20,130 nucleotides of DNA from Leptolinea sp964404415. GTDB lineage: Bacteria > Chloroflexota > Anaerolineae > Anaerolineales > Anaerolineaceae. Shown piece by piece: positions 1 through 8,355 of this stretch (position 1 is its first letter; every line of letters starts with the position of its first letter). The stretch covers positions 1-20,130 of the forward strand of contig CAYOKC010000067.1 of the NCBI GenBank assembly GCA_964404415.1. Direction: 5' to 3'. The notes under the pieces are model-generated. The model made no database searches. It had not been told where the DNA came from and saw only the letters and a list, made by a program, of their open reading frames with translations. The translations under genes were made by a program, and so were the position numbers.

Positions 1-506
1 CGGGCATCTTTATCACCGCCGGCAACAAGTACGTCGCAATCAACCTTATCACCAGAGAGAAGATTTTCGTATGAAATATTCTGGAATGCAGCCACAACCC
101 GCACATTTTCGCCAAGGATCAATTGTGCCTGTTGTGATGCTGATCCTTCAGGAGGCATTTGAACTCTGGTTACTTTGGGAGGAACAATCGGGACAGTAAC
201 GTCAATGAATAGTTTTCCCTGTACATCGTCTTTTATGGCTTCCAGCATTTCTTTATGAAATGCATACGGTACTGTCAGAACAACAATTTCTGCTTCTCTC
301 GCGGCTGTGTTGTTATCTTTTCCAGTTATCGTCACCGGTTTTGCGACCAAGGCTTTTACTTCTTCCACCGCCGCAAGTGCTTTTTCAGATGTGCGTGAAC
401 CAATAATAATAGTGTGACCAGCCTGTGCCCAGCGGAAAGCCAGCCCTTTTCCTTCTTTACCGGTTCCTCCTAATATGGCTATGGTCCGGGGATTCTCTGA
501 GGACAT
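1..506 (-). CDS. NADPH:F420 oxidoreductase-type protein, 3'-truncated
   Basis: Partial gene: about 168 N-terminal residues are visible and the rest lies beyond the left edge (the family is roughly 210-230 aa). The protein starts MSSENPRTIAILGGTGKEGKGLA. This Rossmann nucleotide-binding loop (GGTGKEGKGLA, residues 13-23) is followed by IIIGSRTSEKA, the NADP-contacting strand and Ser-Arg-Thr typical of F420-dependent NADP reductases (Fno/NpdG). Then come AEIVVLTVPYAFHKEML, IDVTVPIVPP and VVAAFQNISYENL. The family transfers hydride between reduced coenzyme F420 and NADP+ in the cytoplasm. The start lies 3 bases after the amidohydrolase stop, and its AAGGAG ribosome site (plus strand 516-521) sits inside the end of that gene, so translational coupling is likely. 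The family call is firm. F420 rather than another cofactor is inferred from similarity to the family. Confidence 0.85.
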   Translation of the reverse strand, partial: MSSENPRTIAILGGTGKEGKGLAFRWAQAGHTIIIGSRTSEKALAAVEEVKALVAKPVTITGKDNNTAAREAEIVVLTVPYAFHKEMLEAIKDDVQGKLFIDVTVPIVPPKVTRVQMPPEGSASQQAQLILGENVRVVAAFQNISYENLLSGDKVDCDVLVAGGDKDA

Positions 507-509
507 GAG

Positions 510-1862
510 TTATTTCTCCTTGAACATGGATTGATACCGAGCCCACACGTCGGGAGCCAGTTTTTTCGCTTCCGAGAATACTTTCTTTTCATCCATAGTC
601 AAAATCTCACGGTTCTTCATCAATACCGAACCGTCAACCATCGTTAGTGTGACCATGCTCTCGTTGAATCCGAAGAGGATATGCCATGGGAGGTTCCCCT
701 CGGTCATTGGAGTGAATGGATGATAATCGACGAAAATTAAGTCGGCACGAGATCCGGGTTTAATCGTCCCGACCTCTACCCCGAACTGATTGAGTACCAA
801 TTCCCGGTTATTACTTGTGGCAATCTTTGCCACCAGCGCTCCGTTCATTCTGCGAGGATCGCGGTGCCATGATTTGTGTGTAAGGTACATCGCTTTCCAT
901 TCGTCCCACATCGTATTCGAAAATCCGTCATTTCCCAAGCAAACCTTAATACCAAGACGATCCATCGATTCTACGGCTGACATCCCTACGGCATTATTCA
1001 TGTTACTGCGAGGTTGGTGAGTTACCCAGGCCCCCGATTTTGCGATCACTTCCATTTCTTTCGCGTCCACATGTACGCAGTGTGCCAGTATGGATTTAGG
1101 TCCGAGTATGCCAAATTTTTCCAACCTGTCAGCTATACGCATACCGTATTTTGACAGGCTGTCGTATTCATCGGCCTCGGATTCGGCTACATGGATATGG
1201 AAACCGATCCCATCCGGTATGGCTTTTCGGCATTTCTCAAGAGTCTCATCAGACAATGTGAGACTGGCGTGTAAACCGAATGACGATGACACCCTGCCAT
1301 CCAAGGGTTTGTTCTTTTTTACATAATTAGCGAAACGCGCGTTCTCATTAATTCCCGCATCGGCCTGTGGAATTCCGTTACGGTCAGTAACTTCATAGCT
1401 CAAACTGGCTCGAATTCCTGATTGTTCCACAACATTATAGATTTCGTCGAGAGAGCCTTCAATAAATGATGGTGATGCGTGGTGATCAAACAATGTGGTA
1501 GTACCGTGCCGGATGGCATCAAGAATGCAAACACTGGCTGATGCCGCGACACTCTGTTTGTCAAGGGCTTTATCCAGCGGCCACCAGAGTTTTTCAAGGA
1601 TTTGAACAAAATTCGCCGGTGCGTCACCGGGAATACCCATTCCACGCGAATATGCACCATAAAAATGAGTGTGGGCACAAATATTCCCCGGCATCACAAG
1701 TTGACCACGTGCGTCCAGCTTTTCTTCATCAGGAAATTTTTCCAGTAATACAGGTTGCCGGTCTACATGCGTGATTTTGCCGCTTTCTACCCTGACGGCA
1801 TAGCCGTCTAAAATTCTGTTCTCATCTTCCAAGGTTATGATAATTCCGTTGGTGATCAGCAT
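510..1862 (-). CDS. ssnA: SsnA-like amidohydrolase (TRZ/ATZ family metal-dependent aminohydrolase)
   Basis: A 450-residue metal-dependent hydrolase of the amidohydrolase superfamily. The metal-site signatures are in order: HxH at H64/H66 (CAHTHFYGAYSRG), HIHVAE at H222/H224/E227, H261 in AHCVHVD, and D312 in GNDGFSN. The stretches FDHHASP (126-131) and PRSNMNN (284-290), the LWWPLD segment and the KKLAPDVWAR tail resemble E. coli SsnA as I recall it, and the length matches (about 442 aa). Members remove amino groups from aromatic or purine-like rings. The substrate of SsnA itself is not well settled, although ssnA sits near purine-catabolism genes in enterobacteria. The ATG is preceded by AGAGGAG. 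It is the first gene of a two-gene minus-strand unit with the F420 reductase-like gene. The superfamily call is secure and the SsnA subgroup is likely. Confidence 0.85.
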   Translation of the reverse strand: MLITNGIIITLEDENRILDGYAVRVESGKITHVDRQPVLLEKFPDEEKLDARGQLVMPGNICAHTHFYGAYSRGMGIPGDAPANFVQILEKLWWPLDKALDKQSVAASASVCILDAIRHGTTTLFDHHASPSFIEGSLDEIYNVVEQSGIRASLSYEVTDRNGIPQADAGINENARFANYVKKNKPLDGRVSSSFGLHASLTLSDETLEKCRKAIPDGIGFHIHVAESEADEYDSLSKYGMRIADRLEKFGILGPKSILAHCVHVDAKEMEVIAKSGAWVTHQPRSNMNNAVGMSAVESMDRLGIKVCLGNDGFSNTMWDEWKAMYLTHKSWHRDPRRMNGALVAKIATSNNRELVLNQFGVEVGTIKPGSRADLIFVDYHPFTPMTEGNLPWHILFGFNESMVTLTMVDGSVLMKNREILTMDEKKVFSEAKKLAPDVWARYQSMFKEK

Positions 1863-2010
1863 TTTGTCTCCTCTAATGGATCATCACTAAAAAAATTGTA
1901 GCACAACGGGACAGGTAGTTGTAAGACATCTGTCATGATTGTATATTTTTTCCCTCCTCTAAGGAAATGGCATATAATCCTGTAATATTTCATTACTCAA
2001 GGGAAAATGT
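1863..2010. promoter_or_regulatory. Divergent intergenic promoter region
   Basis: This 148-bp AT-rich gap separates divergently transcribed genes and must hold both promoters. On plus, a perfect TATAAT at 1973-1978 lies 32 bases before the dipeptidase ATG, with only a weak -35 (TTCCCT, 1950-1955). An AAGGGA ribosome site lies at 1999-2004. On minus, TACAAT (plus 1895-1900) is a candidate -10 with a weak TTACAA about 18 bp upstream. Both assignments are by eye. The plus -10 is the better supported. Confidence 0.5.
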
Positions 2011-3390
2011 ATGACAAACATCCGCGAGAACGCCATTGAATACGCCAGGAAGAATTCTTCCCGGTTTGAACAGAACCTGTGTGAATTGGTCAAGATTCCC
2101 TCTGTTTCTACTAATCCTGAGAACAAGCAGGATATGCAGCATGCCGCTGAGCGGCTCGTTCAGATTCTTAAGAGTATTGGTTTTGCTGAAGCTGATGTAT
2201 ATGAAACCGCGGGGCACCCTGCCGTTTTTGGCCAGACAAAACCGGATGAGACTTCAGTTCCGACATTATTGATTTACGGGCATTACGATGTTCAGCCTGT
2301 TGATCCATTGGATTTATGGAAAACTGATCCCTTTGAACCTACTATCAAAGGCGACCGTCTGTTTGGACGTGGCGCATCAGATATGAAGGGCCAAATCGTT
2401 GCCAGCCTGGCAGCCGTAGAATCCTTACTAAAACAGGGCGATATTCCATTAAATATCAAAGTAATTTTTGAAGGCGAAGAAGAAATTGGCTCACCTAATC
2501 TCGCGGAATTCATCAAAGAGAATAAGGATCTGCTGGCGTGTGATTACATTCTTAATCCTGACGCCGGAATGGTTTCCGCCGAATTGCCCGCGATCACCTA
2601 TGGATTGCGTGGGCTAGCCTATTTCGAAATCCGTGTTTATGGACCGAAATATGATCTCCATTCCGGTGGATTTGGAGGTGCCGTCCACAACCCGGCACAG
2701 GTTCTTTGTGATGTTCTTTCAAAAATGCATGACGCGAAAGGCCGCGTCACTTTGCCTGGATTTTATGACAAAGTTATACCGCTGTCGGAAGAAGAGCGTA
2801 AAGAGATCGCCAGGCTCCCTATTTCTGACGAGTATTACAAGCAAAACGCGGGCGTTGAGGAGTTATGGGGCGAAGATGGGTATACCGTTGTTGAACGTGT
2901 TGGCGGACGCCCTACTCTCGAAATTAATGGCTTATTGAGTGGTTTTACTGGATCCGGCTCAAAAACAGTACTTCCGGCTCAGGCTATGGCAAAAGTATCA
3001 ACCCGGCTGGTGCCCGACCAGGACCCAGAAGACGTATATGCGCAATTGATGGAATTTTTGCGGCAGAACATGCCGTCTACTGTGCGTTGGGAAGTAATAA
3101 AGATGGCCGGCGGCTTCCCCTCTCTGACAAATCCAAATCTTCCGGAAACCAAAGCCATGAGCAATGCCATGGAAAAAGTATGGGGAATCGCGCCCGTGCT
3201 TAAACGTGAGGGTGGATCGATCCCTGTTGCTTCTGATATGCAGAAAATCCTTGGCGTTGAGTCTGTACTGGTTGGTTTCGGATTGCCCGATGATGCCATA
3301 CATTCACCGAACGAATCGCAGCATATACCAACCTTCCATAAAGGAATTGAAGCCGTAATTCATTTCCTTTGCAATTTATTAGAAAAGTAG
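2011..3390 (+). CDS. M20-family dipeptidase (CNDP/PepV-like metallopeptidase)
   Basis: A 459-residue cytosolic zinc peptidase of family M20. Every expected metal or catalytic residue is visible: H91 and D93 in GHYDVQP, bridging D124 in RGASDMKG, E157/E158 in EGEEEIGS, D184 in NPDAG, and H431 in AIHSPNES. The inserted dimerisation (lid) domain begins around residue 205, with YDLHSGGFGGAVHNPA typical of the carnosine-dipeptidase branch rather than of DapE or ArgE. Members cleave dipeptides or short amide substrates. The exact substrate cannot be read from sequence. The ATG at 2011 is chosen for its AAGGGA site. An ATG four bases upstream is out of frame. It is the first gene of the long plus-strand operon, and its stop is 5 bases before the next start. 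No defects are seen. Confidence 0.92.
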   Translation: MTNIRENAIEYARKNSSRFEQNLCELVKIPSVSTNPENKQDMQHAAERLVQILKSIGFAEADVYETAGHPAVFGQTKPDETSVPTLLIYGHYDVQPVDPLDLWKTDPFEPTIKGDRLFGRGASDMKGQIVASLAAVESLLKQGDIPLNIKVIFEGEEEIGSPNLAEFIKENKDLLACDYILNPDAGMVSAELPAITYGLRGLAYFEIRVYGPKYDLHSGGFGGAVHNPAQVLCDVLSKMHDAKGRVTLPGFYDKVIPLSEEERKEIARLPISDEYYKQNAGVEELWGEDGYTVVERVGGRPTLEINGLLSGFTGSGSKTVLPAQAMAKVSTRLVPDQDPEDVYAQLMEFLRQNMPSTVRWEVIKMAGGFPSLTNPNLPETKAMSNAMEKVWGIAPVLKREGGSIPVASDMQKILGVESVLVGFGLPDDAIHSPNESQHIPTFHKGIEAVIHFLCNLLEK

Positions 3391-3395
3391 GAACC

Positions 3396-4307
3396 ATGAC
3401 AGAAAAGCTTCCATCCTATGGGGGGCAGGCACTCATCGAAGGTGTTCTGATGCGCGGCAGTAAAGGGCTTTCCGCCGCAATGCGAAAGCCAGACGGTGAA
3501 ATTGTTATAGAAAGTGAGACGCTTACAGGTGTTTATACCAATCCGCTTTTCAAGGCGCCATTTGTTCGCGGATTGATATCTTTATGGGATTCACTAGGCA
3601 TTGGAATGAGGTTTTTAACCAAATCTGCCAATGTGCAGACCGGTGAAGACGAAAAATTGGAAGGTCCGGCGCTTTACCTGACACTATTCCTTTCACTCTC
3701 TATAAGCGTGGGGCTGTTCTTTTTATTGCCTGCTGCCATCGGCCATTTGACTATCACGTTCCTTGATTTTTCAACATGGTGGAGCAATGTAGTAGAGGGA
3801 GTAACCCGGCTAATAATTGCCATTGGATATATCTGGGGTATTGGAAAAATGCCTGAAATAGCCAGGGTATTTGCCTATCATGGCGCGGAACATAAAACGA
3901 TCAATGCTTTTGAGGCCGGAGCTGAACTAACACCGGAAGTAGTCAGTCAATATTCAGTGGAACATCCCAGATGTGGAACAGCATTTACGTTAACCCTTAT
4001 TGTGCTTTCGATCTTCATTTTTTCCTTGCTTGGTCCTATGAGCGGAATTTGGAGATACCTTTCCCGGATTTTATTAATTGTTCCCCTTGCCTCGTTGTCG
4101 TATGAGCTTTTCCGCTGGAGCAGTAATCATCGAAATAACCCGGTTGTGAATTTCTTCATTAAACCAAATATGGCTCTTCAACACCTCACCACAAATGAAC
4201 CGACAATGGAAATGCTCGAAGTATCAATAGCAGCTTTTAAATCCATGCTGGCGCAGGAAAGCAGAGAAACTGAGATTTCTACCGAATTGGTAAATGAAGC
4301 CTCCTGA
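3396..4307 (+). CDS. DUF1385 family membrane protein
   Basis: About 303 residues. It opens with the family signature YGGQALIEGVLMRG (residues 6-19) and carries the other conserved block, FAYHGAEHKTINAFEAG followed by HPRCGTAFTL. The His/Glu/Cys-rich pattern suggests a metal or catalytic site at the membrane. About four hydrophobic spans are visible: LYLTLFLSLSISVGLFFLL, LIIAIGYIWGIG, TLIVLSIFIFSLLG and LLIVPLASLSYELF. B. subtilis YqhQ belongs to this family, whose biochemical function is not established. The start at 3396 is preferred over an upstream in-frame ATG at 3369 because it has a TAGGA site and because the conserved region starts immediately after it. The last 14 bases overlap the ComEA-like gene in another frame, which suggests translational coupling. 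Confidence 0.88.
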   Translation: MTEKLPSYGGQALIEGVLMRGSKGLSAAMRKPDGEIVIESETLTGVYTNPLFKAPFVRGLISLWDSLGIGMRFLTKSANVQTGEDEKLEGPALYLTLFLSLSISVGLFFLLPAAIGHLTITFLDFSTWWSNVVEGVTRLIIAIGYIWGIGKMPEIARVFAYHGAEHKTINAFEAGAELTPEVVSQYSVEHPRCGTAFTLTLIVLSIFIFSLLGPMSGIWRYLSRILLIVPLASLSYELFRWSSNHRNNPVVNFFIKPNMALQHLTTNEPTMEMLEVSIAAFKSMLAQESRETEISTELVNEAS

Positions 4308-4866
4308 GCTGAATCAATGGCAGTCAATAGCTTTGGGTGTTGTGGCAGGCGCCGCCATCATGGCCGCCGCTTTTGTCGTCACATTGCCTGACCGCACTAT
4401 TCCGCTCACTATTTTGCCAACCGCAACCCCTTCGCCCCTTGTTGTCTATATAACTGGCGCGGTTAAATCCCCCGGAGTATTTCACGTTCAACCTGGCAGC
4501 CGTATACAGGATGTCATAGAAGCCTCCGGCGGGTATTTGGAAGGCGCAGATCTGCAAAGAATAAACCTTGCGGCACCGGTATCGGATGGGCAGCGAATTG
4601 ATATTCCACTTACCGGAATTGTTGAAACCAGAGTTCAGGCAAAATCCACAGAAATAAATTCTGCTGAAATCCTGAATGTTTCATTAAATACGGCTTCACA
4701 AAAAGAGTTGGAAAGCCTACCCGGAATTGGTGTGGAAAAAGCCTCAAAAATTCTGGCTGAAAGGGAAAAGCGCGGTCGATTTTTAAAAATAGATGATCTA
4801 TTGGAAATCGACGGTTTTTCACAGAAGCTGGTGGAACAGATCCGTCCGTATCTATACATCGAATAA
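4294..4866 (+). CDS. comEA: ComEA-like DNA-binding protein (SLBB + helix-hairpin-helix)
   Basis: A 190-residue protein with the layout of competence protein ComEA. It has one N-terminal membrane anchor (about residues 10-32), a Pro/Thr-rich spacer, and an SLBB domain (about 47-105, VVYITGAVKSPGVFHVQPGSRIQDVIEASGG in outline). After a linker there is a tandem helix-hairpin-helix domain from about 128 to the end (LNTAS, LPGIG, KILAER, GRF, DLLEIDGFSQK). ComEA binds incoming double-stranded DNA at the outer face of the membrane and hands it to ComEC. No ComEC or pilin gene is in this window, so a competence role is by family only; general DNA or envelope binding is possible. No clear ribosome site precedes the ATG, which overlaps the upstream gene by 14 bases, so coupled translation is likely. 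Confidence 0.85.
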   Translation: MKPPELNQWQSIALGVVAGAAIMAAAFVVTLPDRTIPLTILPTATPSPLVVYITGAVKSPGVFHVQPGSRIQDVIEASGGYLEGADLQRINLAAPVSDGQRIDIPLTGIVETRVQAKSTEINSAEILNVSLNTASQKELESLPGIGVEKASKILAEREKRGRFLKIDDLLEIDGFSQKLVEQIRPYLYIE

Positions 4867-4898
4867 TCGGAAGAATTTCCAGGGAGTATAATCAAATC

Positions 4899-5345
4899 AT
4901 GACTATTAAAGAAGCTTTGGATGCAGCATTAAAAGACGCGATGAAATCCGGTGACAACGCCACAAAAACAACTGTACGCATGGCACTCGCGGCTATCAAA
5001 CAGATAGAAGTTGACAAGCGTGTAACTCTGGATGATGCCGGTGTTATTCCGGTTTTGCAAAAAGAAGTGAAAAACCGGCGAGAATCTATTGCCGATGCCG
5101 AAAAAGCCAACCGCCCAGATACTGTGACTGCTTTGCAGCATGAAATCACCATTATTGAACGGTTTCTCCCAAAAGAAATGGACGCAGCCGAATTGAAAGC
5201 TATTATTGAGAAAGCGATCGCTGAAACCGGCGCTTCCGCTCCTACTGATATGGGCAAGGTTATGAAACTGGTTGTTCCACAGGTTCAAGGGCGTGCCAGC
5301 GGAGATACTATTTCAAAAGCTGTTCGGGAATTGCTTACGAAATAG
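4899..5345 (+). CDS. yqeY: GatB/YqeY domain-containing protein
   Basis: A 148-residue soluble helical protein with the full-length YqeY pattern: ALKDAMKSGD at the start, ALAAIKQIEVDKR, VLQKEVKNRRESI, then the ERFLPKEM hinge, and a C-terminal small helical domain ending in MGKVMKLVVPQVQGRASGDTISKAVRELL. This last domain is related to the tail of GatB, the aspartyl/glutamyl-tRNA amidotransferase subunit that contacts tRNA. YqeY proteins are free-standing and suspected to bind tRNA or act in translation, but have no settled activity. AGGGAG at 4881-4886 is the ribosome site, at slightly long spacing. The gene sits just ahead of the pgpH-ybeY-dgkA run, as in many Firmicutes, where yqeY lies a few genes away from it. 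Confidence 0.93.
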   Translation: MTIKEALDAALKDAMKSGDNATKTTVRMALAAIKQIEVDKRVTLDDAGVIPVLQKEVKNRRESIADAEKANRPDTVTALQHEITIIERFLPKEMDAAELKAIIEKAIAETGASAPTDMGKVMKLVVPQVQGRASGDTISKAVRELLTK

Positions 5346-5351
5346 AACCCT

Positions 5352-7502
5352 ATGGCGCCTGAATTGCGTAAAGTAGAGTCAAATCCCTTCGGGCATAGGT
5401 TTATTTCCAGAACGCTTTTATTGATTCTGGTAATGGCATTATCTTATACGGCTTTGATTTTACCGATTGCCCTTCGTCCCTCTTACCTTCCCATAACTGT
5501 TGGTGGAGTAGCTCCGCAAGATATTCAGGCACCATCTTCTTTGACGTTTGAAAGTACGGTCCAAACGGATGCCGCCCGCAAGGACTCGGAACGGACGGTA
5601 TCGCCAAAATATCTTCCTGCTGATCCGGCTGTTGCCAGGAAAAAATTGGATGAACTTAGAACCATAATGGGTTTTGTCACATCTGTTCGTTCTGATAAAT
5701 TTGCCACCCGTGACCAAAAGAATCGCGATCTACTCGCGATAAAAAATGTGAAATTCAGCTCGGATGAAACTTTATCGGTATTGGATCTCTCAGATGAGCG
5801 ATGGGAATCTATTCAACAGGAAGCCTTGCGTGTTCTGGAAGAAGTAATGCGGACAACCATCCGCAGCGACCAAATATATGAGGCCCGGCAGTCTGTTCCC
5901 AGTCGCATTTCACTTGCTTTCTCCCCTTCCTCAAATTCCATACTTTCGAGGTTTATCCAACCCCAGGTAGAAGCCAATTCGGCTTTCAGTGAAGAACAAA
6001 CCCGAGCCGCGATTGAAAAAGCCAGACAGGATGTTCAACCGGTTAACCGCTCTTTACTGGCCGGGGAGATCATCGTCCGCCGGGGGCAGGTTGTTACTCC
6101 ACTAATATTTGAGACGTTGGAAAAATTTGATCTGGTTAGACCACAATCAGGTTATATTAACTTTTTCGCCCCTGCTGCATTAATCGTTATTCTCGGGGGT
6201 TTTGTCGCTTTTTATTTCATTCGCCGCCCAATCGCGCCGGCATATAGTTTGCGTGGTTTGCTGCTAATTTCAGGACTTTACCTTGTTTTTCTGTTATCCG
6301 CCCGATTTATAATTCCGAATCGGACTGTTTTTCCCTACCTGTTTCCTATGGCGGCTTTCGGGCTTACGATATCGAGTTTATTTAATACTGAACTCGGGAT
6401 GGTACTATCCTTTGTTTTGGCGATCGTAGCCTCGTATGATCTCTCATCCAGCCTGGATATCACAATTTACTATTCGTTGACATCCTTAATTGGAATTCTT
6501 ATCCTGGGAAAAGGATTAAGGGTATCCAGCTTTTTTAATGCCGCCGCTGCCATTGGCATAGCCGGCTGTGCTGTTATCATTGCTTACAGATTATCGCCGG
6601 GCAGCATCGATTTTATCGGTCTGGCCACTCTGTTGGGTAGCGCATTCATTAATGGATTGGCATCAGCTTCTCTGACATTATTATTCCAGCTCCTGTTTTC
6701 ACAGTTACTTGGTACAACAACTGCCCTTCAATTACTTGACTTGTCCCGTCCAGACCACCCTGTAATGCAATTCATGCTCCGCAACGCTCCTGGTAGCTAT
6801 CAACATAGTCTGCAGGTTGCCAATCTGGCCGAGCAGGCTGCCGAGGCAATTGGGGCTGATGTGCTGCTTACCCGGGTCGGCGCGCTGTATCACGATATTG
6901 GAAAAGCTGCTAATCCACAGTTCTTTATCGAAAATCAGGTTTCCGGGAAATCAAATCCCCACGACGATCTGAGTCCTGAAGATTCCGCTTCCACAATTAT
7001 CCGGCATGTATCCGACGGTACCCAGATTGCCCGAAAACACCATCTCCCTCCCCGGATCATGGATTTCATCAAAGAACATCATGGAACCTTATTAACTCGT
7101 TATCAATACGCGAGGGCGATCCAAGAATCCGCGGGTCAGATCGAACGGATAAATGTGGAAAACTTTCGTTACCCTGGCCCAAGCCCTCGCTCTAAAGAAA
7201 CGGCTCTTTTGATGCTAGCCGATGGATGTGAGGCACGGGCTCGCGCAGAATTGCCAAGAACAGATGTTGAATTGCGGACCCTGGTAAAAAAAGTATTTGA
7301 ATACTTGCAACAGGAAGGCCAATTAGACCAAACCTCATTAACATTGAATGATCTTAATGTGGCCATAGATTCTTTTGTCTCAACATTAAAAAACAGTTAC
7401 CACCCGAGGATCATTTACCCTGAAATTCGCACGCCTTCAAGCCCGACTGAGCCAATACCGGCATCCGCCCAAGAAGCAGACTCTTCTCTGGAAAGTAAGT
7501 AA
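5352..7502 (+). CDS. pgpH: PgpH-type 7TM-HD phosphohydrolase (predicted cyclic-di-AMP phosphodiesterase)
   Basis: A 716-residue membrane protein. After one N-terminal membrane helix (about 22-42) comes an extracytoplasmic 7TMR-HDED-type region ending near residue 255 (LLAGEIIVRRGQVVTPLIFETLEKFDLV). A block of membrane spans follows (about 272-455), then a cytoplasmic HD domain with H485 in YQHSLQVANLAE, H514-D515 in YHDIGKAANPQFFIEN, and a second His pair in FIKEHHGT (576-577). These are the metal ligands of PgpH/YqfF enzymes, which degrade the second messenger cyclic-di-AMP to pApA. The tail (about 690-716) is polar and low-complexity. No obvious ribosome site precedes the ATG, which is 6 bases after yqeY, so coupling to that gene is likely. 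Family and fold are firm. Substrate is by homology only, since no cyclic-di-AMP cyclase is in the window. Confidence 0.92.
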   Translation: MAPELRKVESNPFGHRFISRTLLLILVMALSYTALILPIALRPSYLPITVGGVAPQDIQAPSSLTFESTVQTDAARKDSERTVSPKYLPADPAVARKKLDELRTIMGFVTSVRSDKFATRDQKNRDLLAIKNVKFSSDETLSVLDLSDERWESIQQEALRVLEEVMRTTIRSDQIYEARQSVPSRISLAFSPSSNSILSRFIQPQVEANSAFSEEQTRAAIEKARQDVQPVNRSLLAGEIIVRRGQVVTPLIFETLEKFDLVRPQSGYINFFAPAALIVILGGFVAFYFIRRPIAPAYSLRGLLLISGLYLVFLLSARFIIPNRTVFPYLFPMAAFGLTISSLFNTELGMVLSFVLAIVASYDLSSSLDITIYYSLTSLIGILILGKGLRVSSFFNAAAAIGIAGCAVIIAYRLSPGSIDFIGLATLLGSAFINGLASASLTLLFQLLFSQLLGTTTALQLLDLSRPDHPVMQFMLRNAPGSYQHSLQVANLAEQAAEAIGADVLLTRVGALYHDIGKAANPQFFIENQVSGKSNPHDDLSPEDSASTIIRHVSDGTQIARKHHLPPRIMDFIKEHHGTLLTRYQYARAIQESAGQIERINVENFRYPGPSPRSKETALLMLADGCEARARAELPRTDVELRTLVKKVFEYLQQEGQLDQTSLTLNDLNVAIDSFVSTLKNSYHPRIIYPEIRTPSSPTEPIPASAQEADSSLESK

Positions 7503-7504
7503 AA

Positions 7505-7960
7505 ATGATCCACATAACCCGTAAGGCGCAACTGCCAGAAGATTTTTCACTTAAAAAAATCAGGCATATCGCGGCTGATACTTTCAAGAGAATGGGAAAA
7601 CCCGGTGATGCATCTCTGGTCTTTACTGATGACATGGAAATACGTGGTTTAAACAAAGAGTATCGTGATATAGACGCCCCTACTGATGTACTGTCATTTC
7701 CGTCAGATGAAATTGACCCTGAAACTGATTTCCGTTACCTGGGTGATGTAATAATTTCTGTTGAAAAAGCAGCAGCCCAATCTGAGCTGGCAAACCATTC
7801 ACTTGAAGATGAGCTGACCATGCTGATCGTTCATGGCTGTTTGCATTTATGCGGATTGGACCATGGTACTCCAGAAGAAAAAAGGTTTATGAAAGAAAAG
7901 CAGGAAGCCATCCTCAAAGGTCTTCATATCAAGGATTACACATGGCCTGAGGAACATTAA
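7505..7960 (+). CDS. ybeY: Endoribonuclease YbeY (rRNA maturation factor)
   Basis: A 151-residue protein with the UPF0054 zinc signature HGxLHLxGxDH: H110, H114 and H120 in HGCLHLCGLDHG. Other family landmarks are NKEYRDIDAPTDVLSFP (about 56-72) and LGDVIIS. YbeY is a single-strand-specific metal-dependent RNase involved in 16S rRNA 3'-end maturation and ribosome quality control. The start lies 2 bases after the pgpH stop, with GGAAAG just upstream. It is followed after one base by the diacylglycerol kinase-type gene. This pgpH-ybeY-dgkA order is widely conserved in Gram-positive bacteria. Length and motifs are normal. Confidence 0.97.
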   Translation: MIHITRKAQLPEDFSLKKIRHIAADTFKRMGKPGDASLVFTDDMEIRGLNKEYRDIDAPTDVLSFPSDEIDPETDFRYLGDVIISVEKAAAQSELANHSLEDELTMLIVHGCLHLCGLDHGTPEEKRFMKEKQEAILKGLHIKDYTWPEEH

Positions 7961-7961
7961 T

Positions 7962-8336
7962 ATGAAAGATTTCTTTGTTTCTCGAATTCATTCTTTCGGT
8001 CATGCATTCTCGGGAATGGGATATGTATTAAAGACACAGAAAAACGCTTATATTCACACTATTGCTACCATATCCGTTATTTTGATTGCAATATGGCTTC
8101 AAATTTCAAGCATCCCATTTGCTATACTCATTCTGACTATTGGCACAGTGTGGATGGCTGAATTTATTAATACTTCCCTGGAAGCTGTAGTAGACCTTGC
8201 AAGCCCGGAGAAACACCCACTTGCAAAAGTAGGAAAAGATGTTGGCGCGGCTGCGGTTTTAATCGCGGCTCTGTCATCAGTAATAATCGGAGTCATTATT
8301 CTCGGTCCTGCATTATTAGAAAAAATCGGATTTTAG
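7962..8336 (+). CDS. dgkA: Diacylglycerol/undecaprenol kinase family protein
   Basis: A 124-residue integral membrane kinase of the DgkA family. It begins with an amphipathic N-terminal helix (SRIHSFGHAFSGMGYVLKTQKNAYIHT) and then has three hydrophobic spans. The family signature is present: WMAEFINTSLEAVVDLAS (active-site Glu and Asn-Thr), then HPLAKVGKDVGAAAVLIAA (Lys-Asp-x2-Ala-Ala). Gram-positive members mostly phosphorylate undecaprenol, while E. coli DgkA uses diacylglycerol. The DgkA/ybeY context favours the undecaprenol type, but this is inference. A GAGGA ribosome site lies within the end of ybeY, one base ahead. Size and motifs are typical. Confidence 0.93.
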   Translation: MKDFFVSRIHSFGHAFSGMGYVLKTQKNAYIHTIATISVILIAIWLQISSIPFAILILTIGTVWMAEFINTSLEAVVDLASPEKHPLAKVGKDVGAAAVLIAALSSVIIGVIILGPALLEKIGF

Positions 8337-8355
8337 TAGAAAACCGGAGAACACA

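Noticed and set aside
2292..3303. Several open frames of 70-106 codons on the minus strand inside the dipeptidase gene
   Set aside because: They are antisense to a gene with all catalytic residues intact, lack ribosome sites, and have no protein-like motifs.
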